DNA of 64,000 bases from Phyllobacterium pellucidum (lineage in GTDB: Bacteria; Pseudomonadota; Alphaproteobacteria; Rhizobiales; Rhizobiaceae): positions 744,001-808,000 of the forward strand of contig NZ_JABUMX010000002.1 of the NCBI RefSeq assembly GCF_013327855.1, given 5' to 3'. Positions 35,282 through 45,249 of this stretch are shown piece after piece; the first letter of the stretch is position 1; each line of letters begins with the position of its first letter. Position numbers and translations under genes: made by a program. The notes below the pieces were generated by a model. That model searched no databases. It had not been told where the DNA came from and saw nothing but the letters and a program-made list of their open reading frames with translations.

Positions 35282-35371
35282 GGATACACCTTTCTATCGC
35301 ACCCGCCTCCGGGTTGAGGTGTCGACCATATATGCGCCGCGAGCACAACAGTTGCGCCAATCAGCATCAAT

Positions 35372-35394
35372 ATTGTATCGCTACTGTCTACAAT
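35372..35394. promoter_or_regulatory. LysR-type box ATTGTA-N11-TACAAT
   Basis: A perfect 6-bp inverted repeat with an 11-bp spacer lies 15 bp upstream of the LysR TTG start and 91 bp upstream of the divergent dehydrogenase start. This is the right place for autorepression and divergent activation by the adjacent LysR protein. Confidence 0.6.
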
Positions 35395-35408
35395 GAGGAT
35401 CAAGGACG

Positions 35409-36326
35409 TTGAACAAACTCGCCGGCATTCAGGAATTTGTTGCAGTTGTCGACGCGGGCGGATTCTCGGCAGCGGCCGAACGTCTGCACATGTCGAGGTC
35501 TGCGGTGGGCAAGACCGTGGCACGCCTTGAGCAGCGGCTTGGCGTGAGGCTCTGCCATCGCACAACCCGGGCATTTGCGCTGACTGCAGAGGGGCACGCC
35601 TTCTACGAGCGCTCGCTGCGCGTCCTCGCTGAAGTCGAGGCGGCCGAATTTGCTCTGACCTCGGAAATGGCCGAGCCAGCCGGCCGCATGCGGATCAGCG
35701 TACCGGCAATCTTCGGCCGGCGCTGCGTGGCGCCGGTCGTCTTCGATCTCGCCCGGCAATATCCGCGACTGCGATTCGACGTCTCCTTCACCGACCGGAC
35801 CGTGGACCTTATCGAAGAGGGTTACGACTTGATCGTGCGCAACACCGTGCTTCCGGACAGGGCTGGATTGAGCGCACGCCGTATCGCCCGCCAGCGCATG
35901 GCCATCTGCGCGTCGCCGGACTATCTCGCCGCGCGCGGGACGCCGGGTACACTCGATGACATCGCTGCACACGATGCCATCACCTATGGCCGCGACGGAA
36001 ATGCCCGCCCCTGGCTGTTCCCTGACGGGCGCGGCGGCACCTTCGCTGCCCCGACGCGAAGTTTGCTCATCGTTGACGATCTTGAGGCTGCGGCGGATGC
36101 TGCCGCGAGCGGTCTTGGCCTCGTATGGTCGCCGTGCTGGCTGATCCGCGATCACGTTCGCGCAGGCCGTCTGGTTCAGGTGTTGACCGGGCTTGAGCCT
36201 CTGATCTTCGACACATTCGCGGTATGGCCGACCGCCCCCTTCATGCCCGCCCGCCTGCGCGTCCTCGTCGACGCTTTGGCGAGCCGCCTTCCGGGCATGA
36301 CCGGCGCAGACCGCGAGATCAAGTGA
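35409..36326 (+). CDS. LysR family transcriptional regulator
   Basis: 305 residues from a TTG start. N-terminal winged HTH (FVAVVDAGGFSAAAERLHMSRSAVGKTVARLEQRLGVRLCHRTTR) and a LysR substrate-binding domain (from about residue 90) of the CrgA-like group. It is divergent from the MDR dehydrogenase, its likely target. It ends 21 bp from the convergent GST gene. Confidence 0.92.
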   Translation: MNKLAGIQEFVAVVDAGGFSAAAERLHMSRSAVGKTVARLEQRLGVRLCHRTTRAFALTAEGHAFYERSLRVLAEVEAAEFALTSEMAEPAGRMRISVPAIFGRRCVAPVVFDLARQYPRLRFDVSFTDRTVDLIEEGYDLIVRNTVLPDRAGLSARRIARQRMAICASPDYLAARGTPGTLDDIAAHDAITYGRDGNARPWLFPDGRGGTFAAPTRSLLIVDDLEAAADAAASGLGLVWSPCWLIRDHVRAGRLVQVLTGLEPLIFDTFAVWPTAPFMPARLRVLVDALASRLPGMTGADREIK

Positions 36327-36347
36327 CTAGGGCGAGTGGGATGGTTC

Positions 36348-36959
36348 TTACGGAATCCACGTGATTGGCACGTGTCCTTCGTCTGCAGCAACCCGGCTCA
36401 GCCATTTTGCAATCGACGGGTAGGCTGAAAGATCGTAGCCGCCGCGATTGGCTTCGTGTGTATAGGCGTAGAGGGCGATGTCGGCTAGACTCATGCTGCT
36501 GCCCACCAGGTATGGCGTTTTCTGCAGCTGCGTTTCCATGACGAGGAGCGCCTTGTTTCCCCCCTCTAGTGTTGCGGCGAGCCGCTCTGGCGTCGCCTCC
36601 TTGGCCCGTTCCGGATAGACGAACAAGGCCTTTCTCACGGCGATGTTCGGTTCATGCGTATACTGCTCGAAGAACAGCCACTGATACATCAGCGCCCGCT
36701 CGTACGGGTCCTCGGGAATGAAGCGGCTGCCTTCGCCAAGGTGCAGCAGGATTGCGTTTGATTCTGCGATGAACCGCCCGTCGTCGAGCTCGAGCAGGGG
36801 CACCTTTCCATTCGGATTTTTCGCCAGATATTCAGGCTTGCGCGTTGAACCGTCGACGGAAGACACATGGATATGCTCGAACGGCATCGCCAATTTCGCC
36901 ATCAAAAGCCGTGGCTTGTAGCAGTTTCCGGATTCGGGCTGTGAGTAGAGTTTCGGCAT
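36348..36959 (-). CDS. glutathione S-transferase family protein
   Basis: 203 residues from ATG 36959 (GGAGA site). An N-terminal thioredoxin-like domain (LYSQPESGNCYKPRLLMAKLAMPFEHI; NPNGKVPLLELDDG; ESNAILLHL) precedes an all-helical C-terminal domain. Ser/Cys in the N-terminal motif are candidates for activating glutathione. The role may be detoxification; the substrate is unknown. Confidence 0.92.
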   Translation of the reverse strand: MPKLYSQPESGNCYKPRLLMAKLAMPFEHIHVSSVDGSTRKPEYLAKNPNGKVPLLELDDGRFIAESNAILLHLGEGSRFIPEDPYERALMYQWLFFEQYTHEPNIAVRKALFVYPERAKEATPERLAATLEGGNKALLVMETQLQKTPYLVGSSMSLADIALYAYTHEANRGGYDLSAYPSIAKWLSRVAADEGHVPITWIP

Positions 36960-37095
36960 ATGGATGGTCTCCTGTAGCAGGCGAATATTTTCGCTCCTTC
37001 GCGCAATGTCCAATCATTTTGCTTGAAGGATGGGACAAGCGAAGCTGGTGCTTCGCCAGTTCGATGTCACACCCTGCATAGAAAGTGAGCGATGA

Positions 37096-38403
<1,308 letters not shown>

Positions 38404-38413
38404 TTGATAAGAT

Positions 38414-38438
38414 GAGGGGGGGCCACAGGGCCCTCTTT
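38414..38438. terminator. weak hairpin between aspartate aminotransferase and mazF
   Basis: GAGGG (38,414-38,418) and CCCTC (38,431-38,435) can pair, with more G-C pairing inside, followed by TTTC. It lies between two convergent genes. The stem is imperfect. Confidence 0.35.
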
Positions 38439-38758
38439 CACTCCTGGAACATTGTGCACAACGTGCTCAGCGTAGCCGTCAGCGTGTTCGGTGATACGCC
38501 ACCCAGCTTCTTTACCAGCCGCTGCTTGTCAATCGTGCGAAGCTGGTCAAGGAGGACAAGGCCATCCTTGCCTTGAAAGGTTACGGCAACACGAAATCCG
38601 GCCGGACGGCTCCCGGTCGTCATGGGCGCCGCTATGACCGTTCGCAAGTGGTCGTGCATTTCCGGCGGCGAGATAATGAGGCAGGGGCGGGTTTTCTTTA
38701 TTTCGCTGCCAATCGTCGGATCAAGATTGATGAGCCAGACGTCGCCGCGGCTTACCAT
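38438..38758 (-). CDS. MazF/PemK-type mRNA interferase toxin
   Basis: 106 residues, the length of MazF. Typical N-terminus RGDVWLINLDPTIGSEIKKTRPCLIISP and conserved TVIAAPMTTGSR and GLVLLDQLRTIDKQRL motifs; the Arg and Thr residues needed for cleavage are kept. A sequence-specific endoribonuclease held inactive by the antitoxin. It overlaps the antitoxin gene by 7 bp. Confidence 0.95.
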   Translation of the reverse strand: MVSRGDVWLINLDPTIGSEIKKTRPCLIISPPEMHDHLRTVIAAPMTTGSRPAGFRVAVTFQGKDGLVLLDQLRTIDKQRLVKKLGGVSPNTLTATLSTLCTMFQE

Positions 38759-39006
38759 TTAAGCTCGCCATCAGCTTCATTGGGAAACTCCGGCCACAGA
38801 AGCTCATCATCTCCTGCTGCGGCGACCCGTTTCGCATCCTCGGCCCAGCGCGCGCGCGGCGTGCCAGGTACCGGAGAAATGACGATGCGTCCGTCCTCCA
38901 CCACAAGATCAACCTCGTCACCCGGTTTCGATCCAATCTCGACTAGGAAGGGTTTTGGTATGATAATCCCTGAAGAATTGCCCATCTTTCGAAGCGAGCT
39001 GCGCAT
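38752..39006 (-). CDS. MazE/AbrB-type antitoxin
   Basis: 84 residues from ATG 39006 (AAGGA upstream). Swapped-hairpin AbrB/MazE DNA-binding domain (LRKMGNSSGIIIPKPFLVEIG, DEVDLVVEDGRIVISP) and a C-terminal acidic/tryptophan segment (ELLWPEFPNEADGELKW) that should bind the toxin. It comes first in the operon and should autorepress through the tandem GTTG-AAC palindromes just upstream. Confidence 0.93.
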   Translation of the reverse strand: MRSSLRKMGNSSGIIIPKPFLVEIGSKPGDEVDLVVEDGRIVISPVPGTPRARWAEDAKRVAAAGDDELLWPEFPNEADGELKW

Positions 39007-39019
39007 GTGAAATATCCTT

Positions 39020-39038
39020 GTTGCAACATTGTTGTAAC
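39020..39038. promoter_or_regulatory. tandem palindromes GTTGCAAC / GTTGTAAC, mazEF operator
   Basis: GTTGCAAC (39,020-39,027) and GTTGTAAC (39,031-39,038) are near-identical 8-mers 11 bp apart, about one helical turn, immediately upstream of the antitoxin start. This suits binding of two MazE dimers side by side. Confidence 0.6.
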
Positions 39039-39143
39039 TTAATTTGAGCCTTTTAGCAAACATGTTCCAATCACGCCATTGTGTGAGAACGACCCACGAT
39101 TACTGGCTATTTTGCACCCCGAAACCGACATAACGGAGTGGTC

Positions 39144-40118
39144 ATGGCCATAATAATTCGCAAGCCCGCCTGGGCGATTTCCGACGCCTTGGCGACCCCT
39201 GAAAGGGCATTTCTCGATCGCAGGGACATTTTGAAGGCCTGGGGCCTCGGAGCGCTGGCGCTTGCCGCGAGCGCCAACCTGCCGAAAACCGTGCGGGCTG
39301 CAACTTTGCCTGCGGGCAACCCGGCGCTCTACCCCGCGAAACAGAATGCGGCTTATAAACTCGACCGCAGCCTGACGCCGGAAGAGATCAATTCGAAGTA
39401 CAATAATTTCTATGAGTTCGGTGGCGATAAGGACATATGGACCGAGGCGCAGACCCTCGTCACCAATCCATGGGACATTGAAATCGGCGGCATGGTGGAA
39501 AAACCCGTCACCATCGCCTTTGCCGAACTTGAGGCAAAAATGCCGCTGGAGGAGCGTCTCTACCGGCACCGCTGCGTCGAGGCATGGTCGATGACCATAC
39601 CCTGGACCGGCTTCTCGTTGGCGAAGCTTGTGGAACTGGCAAAGCCGACCGCCTCGGCGAAATATATTCGCTTCGAGACATTCTACGATCCGGCGATGGC
39701 GAGCGGCCAGAATGGCTTCCTCTATACCTGGCCCTATGTGGAGGGGGTAACCATGGCGGAGGCGGCCAACGAACTCGCCTTCATGGTGACGGGCGCCTAT
39801 GGCAAGCCGCTGCTCAACCAGTTTGGCGCGCCGCTTCGCCTTGCCCTGCCGTGGAAATATGGATTCAAATCGATCAAATCGATCCGCAAGATCAGCTTCA
39901 CCGACAAGCAGCCGGTAAGCTTCTGGGAAGGGCTCGCCTCGAACGAATATGGATTCTGGGCCAACGTCAATCCGGATGTAGCGCACCCGCGCTGGAGCCA
40001 GGCGCAGGAGCGTGTGTTGCACACGGGCGAGACCGTGCCGACGTTGCTATTCAACGGGTATGGCGAACAGGTGGCTGGATTATATGCGGGGATCGAGGGT
40101 GAAGAACTCTATCGCTAA
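39144..40118 (+). CDS. msrP: periplasmic methionine sulfoxide reductase, molybdopterin catalytic subunit
   Basis: 324 residues from ATG 39144 (a GTG at 39138 is also possible). The twin-arginine motif DRRDILKAW (R26-R27) exports the folded Mo-protein. The sulfite-oxidase-type domain has the Mo-ligating C144 in RHRCVEAWSM and the C-terminal GLYAGIEGEELYR end typical of MsrP (YedY). It repairs oxidised methionine in envelope proteins. The usual haem partner msrQ is not adjacent and is not seen elsewhere in the window. Confidence 0.95.
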   Translation: MAIIIRKPAWAISDALATPERAFLDRRDILKAWGLGALALAASANLPKTVRAATLPAGNPALYPAKQNAAYKLDRSLTPEEINSKYNNFYEFGGDKDIWTEAQTLVTNPWDIEIGGMVEKPVTIAFAELEAKMPLEERLYRHRCVEAWSMTIPWTGFSLAKLVELAKPTASAKYIRFETFYDPAMASGQNGFLYTWPYVEGVTMAEAANELAFMVTGAYGKPLLNQFGAPLRLALPWKYGFKSIKSIRKISFTDKQPVSFWEGLASNEYGFWANVNPDVAHPRWSQAQERVLHTGETVPTLLFNGYGEQVAGLYAGIEGEELYR

Positions 40119-40131
40119 AAAGCATCCCCCT

Positions 40132-40164
40132 GAAAAGAAAAGAGGCCGGACAAATGCCCGGCCT
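40132..40164 (-). terminator. Rho-independent terminator of the sRNA candidate
   Basis: On the minus strand AGGCCGG and CCGGCCT form a 7-bp stem with an 8-nt loop, followed by CTTTTCTTTTC. It lies 14 bp after the convergent msrP stop and may also end msrP, though the T tract on the plus strand is weak. Confidence 0.88.
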
Positions 40165-40252
40165 TAAGTTTTGAAGGTGCCGTTTCCGGCTAAAACCTCC
40201 AGAGGGGAACACTTGCGGGCGCGCAATGGGAGGAGGAGACGCACCGGCAAGT
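40133..40252 (-). ncRNA. candidate trans-acting sRNA, AbcR (alpha-r15) type
   Basis: About 120 nt, read right to left. It begins with a long hairpin whose stem is ACTTGC/GCAAGT plus GGTGCG/CGCGCC, separated by one C-C mismatch. The 16-nt loop (40,224-40,239) contains CTCCTCCTCCC, a perfect anti-Shine-Dalgarno sequence. Next come a CCCCTCTGGAGG segment and a small GCCG-GAAA-CGGC tetraloop hairpin (40,190-40,179). The strong terminator follows. In rhizobia, the Hfq-dependent AbcR sRNAs have such a loop, repress ABC-transporter mRNAs, and lie near the lsrB/vtlR gene, here 700 bp away. Assignment to the family is by structure and context, not alignment. Confidence 0.72.
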
Positions 40253-40258
40253 GATGTG

Positions 40259-40287
40259 GATATGAAGGTTTTGGCCGTTTCTCGCAA
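40259..40287 (-). promoter_or_regulatory. sigma70-type promoter of the sRNA candidate
   Basis: On the minus strand, TTGCGA (40,287-40,282), a 17-bp spacer and CATATC (40,264-40,259) make a plausible housekeeping promoter. It would start transcription at about 40,252, exactly where the first sRNA hairpin begins. Confidence 0.55.
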
Positions 40288-40309
40288 CATCCAATTGTGC
40301 ATTGCACCC

Positions 40310-40324
40310 ATGCATCTGATGCAT
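40310..40324. promoter_or_regulatory. LysR-type box ATGCAT-CTG-ATGCAT (T-N11-A), candidate LsrB/VtlR site
   Basis: A perfect 6-bp inverted repeat containing a T-N11-A core is centred at 40,317, 65 bp upstream of the inferred sRNA start. Position -65 is the standard recognition site of LysR-type activators. LsrB/VtlR is encoded nearby. Confidence 0.6.
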
Positions 40325-40350
40325 AGCGCGCCAATCCGCTTAAGAATTCA

Positions 40351-40860
40351 TCATTTTTGCATATTGAAATTGCAATGCCGAACGATTTGTCCGGCCGAAA
40401 ACTTCGCAGCCCGCCGCCATGCTTCGTCGGTATCGCCGCGATAGGTGATGAAGTCGCCGCAGACGGCGCGGCTGTCCCGCACGTCCAGCACGGAGTATCG
40501 CAGCCAGCCGATGAGCGTGCTGGTTTTCTGCACGGCGCCAATGACGACATAGGTCGCGCCGTTCTGCCTCGCCATTGCGGAGAGCGCTGCAAATCCCGGG
40601 TCGGTCGCGGTGCATTGGCCGTCCTGGCATGGCAACGGCACCAGTTTGAACTTGCCTTGCTCCGCCAGTTGCCGGCGCAGATAGTCGGCAAGCTCCCTCA
40701 GCCGCCTCTGATGGTCGGCGGACTGGTCCCGGGGCTCACCGGACGTATCGACGAAATCGAAATTGGCGGAGGCGATCAGCGTTTGTGTTTCTGCATCGCT
40801 GTGACCAGAGGCCAGGAGCAGACTCAAAAACGCAATCGATATGCGAGCAACTGCAGGCAT
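40351..40860 (-). CDS. secreted DUF2380-type protein
   Basis: 169 residues from ATG 40860. The signal peptide ends near SDAET (about residue 23). The mature part has the DUF2380 pattern (SANFDFVDTSGEP, helical RLRELADYLRRQL, and GATYVVIGAVQKTSTLIGWLRYSVLDV), with four cysteines. DUF2380 proteins are periplasmic and of unknown function. It lies between the sRNA candidate and lsrB on the same strand. The frame continues further upstream but overlaps lsrB on the same strand and lacks support. Confidence 0.82.
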   Translation of the reverse strand: MPAVARISIAFLSLLLASGHSDAETQTLIASANFDFVDTSGEPRDQSADHQRRLRELADYLRRQLAEQGKFKLVPLPCQDGQCTATDPGFAALSAMARQNGATYVVIGAVQKTSTLIGWLRYSVLDVRDSRAVCGDFITYRGDTDEAWRRAAKFSAGQIVRHCNFNMQK

Positions 40861-40942
40861 GACACACCGTGCCGGCGAAATGGCCGGTCCGTTCGAAGGT
40901 GCCTCACGATGGACTATAATTCGCCTGCGAAGAAAGGATAGT

Positions 40943-41839
40943 CTAATACGCCCAGGTGCGCGCCTTGGAAAACAGGAAATCGCGGAAAACATGCAGCTTT
41001 GCGGCGTTCTTGATGCCCTCCGGATAGCAGAAGAACGTATCGAAGGACGGCAATTCCATCTCGGGCAGAAGCCGAACAAGGGTCGAGTCCTTCTCCACCA
41101 TATAGTCCGGCAATACACCGATGCCGACGCCTTTCTGGATGGCACGCTTGATCGACAAAAGGTTGTTGATCTGCAGTACCGCCGGCCTAAGGTTCCCATC
41201 CGATCGGCCGATGACCTCCAGCCAGTTCAGATTGGTGAGATAGGAGGGCGCAGGTTCGCCGAAGCTGATGATGCGATGCGAATCGATTTCGTCGATGCTT
41301 TCGATCTTGCCATACTTGGCAATATAGCCCGGCGCCGCATAGACGTGCATGTGCACGGTAAAGAGGCGGCGCTGGATAAGGTCGGGCTGTTGCGGCTGGC
41401 GCAGGCGAATGGCGCAATCGGCATGGCGCATCGTCAGATCGAGTTCCTCATTGTCGAGGAGCAGTTGCAACTGGACTTCAGGATAGAGTTCGATGAACTC
41501 CTGTACGCGCTCGATAAGCCAGCCTGAACCGAGGCCGACCGTCGTCGTCACGCGAAGCTTTCCGGAAGGCCTGTCCTTGCTTTCGGTGAGCCGCGACCTG
41601 ACGTTTTCAAGCTTCATGAGAACTTCGTGGGCGGTGCGATAAAGTACCTCGCCCTGTTCGGTCAGGATGAGACCCCGTGCATGCCTATGAAACAGCGGCA
41701 CGCCGACATCCTGCTCCAGTGCGCTGACTTGACGGGAAATAGCCGATTGCGACAGGTGCAATGTCTCGGCAGCATGGGTGAACGACCCAGCTTCTGCCGC
41801 AGCATGAAATATTCGCAACTTGTCCCAATCAAGCGACAT
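40943..41839 (-). CDS. lsrB: LysR family regulator LsrB/VtlR
   Basis: 298 residues from ATG 41839; an in-frame ATG at 41911 would add 24 residues. N-terminal HTH begins MSLDWDKLRIFHAAAEAGSF, a near-invariant start in this orthologue group, followed by a LysR effector domain with C in RHADCAIR. In Sinorhizobium LsrB is a redox-linked symbiosis regulator, and in Brucella VtlR is needed for virulence and activates an AbcR sRNA. The gene sits beside trxB in those genomes, as here. A candidate binding site lies at 40,310-40,324. Confidence 0.88.
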   Translation of the reverse strand: MSLDWDKLRIFHAAAEAGSFTHAAETLHLSQSAISRQVSALEQDVGVPLFHRHARGLILTEQGEVLYRTAHEVLMKLENVRSRLTESKDRPSGKLRVTTTVGLGSGWLIERVQEFIELYPEVQLQLLLDNEELDLTMRHADCAIRLRQPQQPDLIQRRLFTVHMHVYAAPGYIAKYGKIESIDEIDSHRIISFGEPAPSYLTNLNWLEVIGRSDGNLRPAVLQINNLLSIKRAIQKGVGIGVLPDYMVEKDSTLVRLLPEMELPSFDTFFCYPEGIKNAAKLHVFRDFLFSKARTWAY

Positions 41840-41991
41840 CGCGCAGTTTTCTCCCCACTCCGGCCGCGCCATCGCGGCCAGCTCCATTTGACCCATTGCC
41901 CCCAAAATCATGTTTGATTGTCTGGGGTTGGGCCACTCAACATTCCACCGCAGCCCCGCGTGCCATCACGCGCGGTGCGCGAAGGTTATTC

Positions 41992-42975
<984 letters not shown>

Positions 42976-43279
42976 TTAAATTCATTTCTCACAAAAGTTG
43001 GCGCGGGCCACAGCTCGCGTTCGACCGCCATAAGGTAGTGGCTCAGCCCCCGGTGTTGCAAGGTCTGTGCAAAACATAGGCGGGTTAGCCACAGCTTGCT
43101 GCTGCCTTTCCCGCCTCTTCGTTCCATTGTGCGCTCTGCACGAACCAGTTATGAAACTGAAGATGTCAAAAATGCGGACCACCGCCCTTTCCAGAACGTA
43201 GCGACCGATTTCTGACGGATGGAGGGTCAACGCCATTTTTCGCACCATCATCAATCTATGCGCGCGGTTCGGCCTCATC

Positions 43280-44680
43280 ATGGCAGCGACGATGCTCATA
43301 CCGGCCCTCATCGACCTCAAGGCCGGCAGTCGCGATTGGCTCGTCTTCGTCCAGGCAGCAGGTCTTACCGCTGTCCTGTGCTGGCTGACCAGCCTTGCCA
43401 CGCACCACCCCGAGATCCGCTTCACCCCCCGGCTTGGATTCCTGCTGATAGTCGCCCTCTGGCTTAGCGCGGCCGTATTCGGCGCCCTGCCCTTCATCTT
43501 CTCACCGCTGCCGATCAGCATCATCAAGGCCTTCTTCGAGTCCATGTCCGGCATTACCGCCACCGGCGCCACGGTTCTGACCGGTCTCGACAGGATGCCA
43601 CGCGGTATCCTGCTCTGGCGCTCGATGCTGTGCTGGTTCGGCGGCCTCGGCTTTATTGGCCTGGGGCTTTTGCTGCTGCCGTCCTTGCGCGTCGGCGGCA
43701 TCCAGCTGCTGCACATGGAATCCTCGGACAAGTCGGAGAAGATACTGCCGCGCATCCACCAGATCGCGACCGGCATCGTCCTCGCCTATGTCAGCCTGAC
43801 GCTGGTTTGCACCATTCTCTATTTTGTCGCCGGAATGGGCATGTTCGACGCCATAAATCATGGCATGACCACAGTTGCGACGGCGGGCTTTTCGACGCAC
43901 GATTCATCACTCGGCTTTTACGCCCACAACCGCGCCATCCTCATCATCGCCACCGTATTCATGATCCTCGGTGCCCTGCCCTTCGTGCTCTATATCAAGG
44001 CGGCGATGCCGCAACGCCGGGTATCGATGAGCGATCCGCAGGTCACGCTGTTCTTCATCATCATTATCGGCTTCAGTGCGATCCTTGCCACCGGGCTGAT
44101 GCTGGAAACCGGCATAGGGCTTGTTGACGCGATCATCGCGGCAACGTTCAACCTTGTCTCGGTGATCACCACGACGGGCTTTGCGACAGAAGACTATACG
44201 CTTTGGGGTGCCGAGGCGCTCGGCATATTCTTCCTTGTGACGTTCATTGGCAGCTGCTCCGGTTCAACTTCCGGCGGCATCAAGATCAATCGCCTCATCA
44301 TTCTCTGGCAGATGGCATCTGCCAGCCTGACGCGCCTGATCCTGCCGAACGCCATCGTCAAGATGCGCTATGGGAAATCGGAAATCACCGACGAAGTCGC
44401 ACAATCGGCCCTCCTGTTCATCTTTCTCTACATGGCCTCGCTCGTCGCAGGCGCCACGGTGCTTGCCATGCTCGGCAACGATCTCGGGACAGCTTTCACC
44501 GGCGCGCTGACTGCGCTTTCGAATGTCGGCCCAGGATTTGGCGAAACGATCGGCCCGGCCGGCAATTTCTCGACAATCGGCGATCCATCGCTGCTGGTTC
44601 TGAGCTATCTGATGCTCGCAGGACGTCTCGAAATCGTCACCGTCGTTATTCTCTTTACCCGTCGCTTCTGGACGAGATAA
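43280..44680 (+). CDS. trkH: TrkH family potassium transporter
   Basis: 466 residues from ATG 43280. Four pore-loop repeats of the Trk/Ktr family are visible (SGITATGATVLTGLD; TTVATAGFSTHDSS; SVITTTGFATEDY; SNVGPGFGE) along with about ten membrane helices. It imports K+ with a TrkA-type partner encoded elsewhere. The ATG would leave the first helix short. The frame upstream is open to 43,202 and encodes AIFRTIINLCARFGLIM, with a GGAGGG site 8 nt before an ATT codon at 43,235, so translation may start there. Confidence 0.92.
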   Translation: MAATMLIPALIDLKAGSRDWLVFVQAAGLTAVLCWLTSLATHHPEIRFTPRLGFLLIVALWLSAAVFGALPFIFSPLPISIIKAFFESMSGITATGATVLTGLDRMPRGILLWRSMLCWFGGLGFIGLGLLLLPSLRVGGIQLLHMESSDKSEKILPRIHQIATGIVLAYVSLTLVCTILYFVAGMGMFDAINHGMTTVATAGFSTHDSSLGFYAHNRAILIIATVFMILGALPFVLYIKAAMPQRRVSMSDPQVTLFFIIIIGFSAILATGLMLETGIGLVDAIIAATFNLVSVITTTGFATEDYTLWGAEALGIFFLVTFIGSCSGSTSGGIKINRLIILWQMASASLTRLILPNAIVKMRYGKSEITDEVAQSALLFIFLYMASLVAGATVLAMLGNDLGTAFTGALTALSNVGPGFGETIGPAGNFSTIGDPSLLVLSYLMLAGRLEIVTVVILFTRRFWTR

Positions 44681-44778
44681 ATCGCAACCTGTTTGCAACC
44701 GGCGGGCAATGCATTACACAGCAGCAGGAATCGCTTATGTATAACGCACTTACCGTGTGAAACAGGATAAAGGCACCC

Positions 44779-45249
44779 ATGCCTCTGAAGGCGGAACTCG
44801 ACGCGATCGACTGGAAAATCCTGAAACAATTGCAGGACAATGGCCGCATCACCAATGTGGAGCTCGCCGAACGCGTCGGTATCTCGGCGCCGCCCTGCCT
44901 GCGCCGCGTGCGCAAACTTGAGGAAAGCGGCGTCATTCAGGGCTATCGCGCGATCCTGAACGGCGCGGTCCTTGGGCAGGACATCGTCGCTTTCTGCATG
45001 ATCCGCCTGCACCGCCAGTCCGATGCCGATCTGAAGAGCTTTGCCGAGAAGACCCAGAACTGGACGCTCGTGCGCCGTGCCTGGATGGTTTCAGGTGAAT
45101 CGGACTTCCTGCTTCACTGCGTTGCGAGCGACCTTTCCACCTTCCAGAACTTCGTCATCGAGGAACTCACCTCGACTCCGAACGTCGATTCGGTGCGCAC
45201 ATCGCTGACCATCCGCTCGGTAAAGAACGAACCTTTGATGGTGCTCTAG
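44779..45249 (+). CDS. Lrp/AsnC family transcriptional regulator
   Basis: 156 residues. HTH (LDAIDWKILKQLQDNGRITNVELAERVGISAPPCLRRVRKLEESG) and C-terminal RAM domain. It is of the group conserved in Rhizobiales close to trxB and the lipopolysaccharide core genes. The ligand is unknown. Its TAG overlaps the stop of the convergent GT25 gene in the sequence CTAG. Confidence 0.93.
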   Translation: MPLKAELDAIDWKILKQLQDNGRITNVELAERVGISAPPCLRRVRKLEESGVIQGYRAILNGAVLGQDIVAFCMIRLHRQSDADLKSFAEKTQNWTLVRRAWMVSGESDFLLHCVASDLSTFQNFVIEELTSTPNVDSVRTSLTIRSVKNEPLMVL

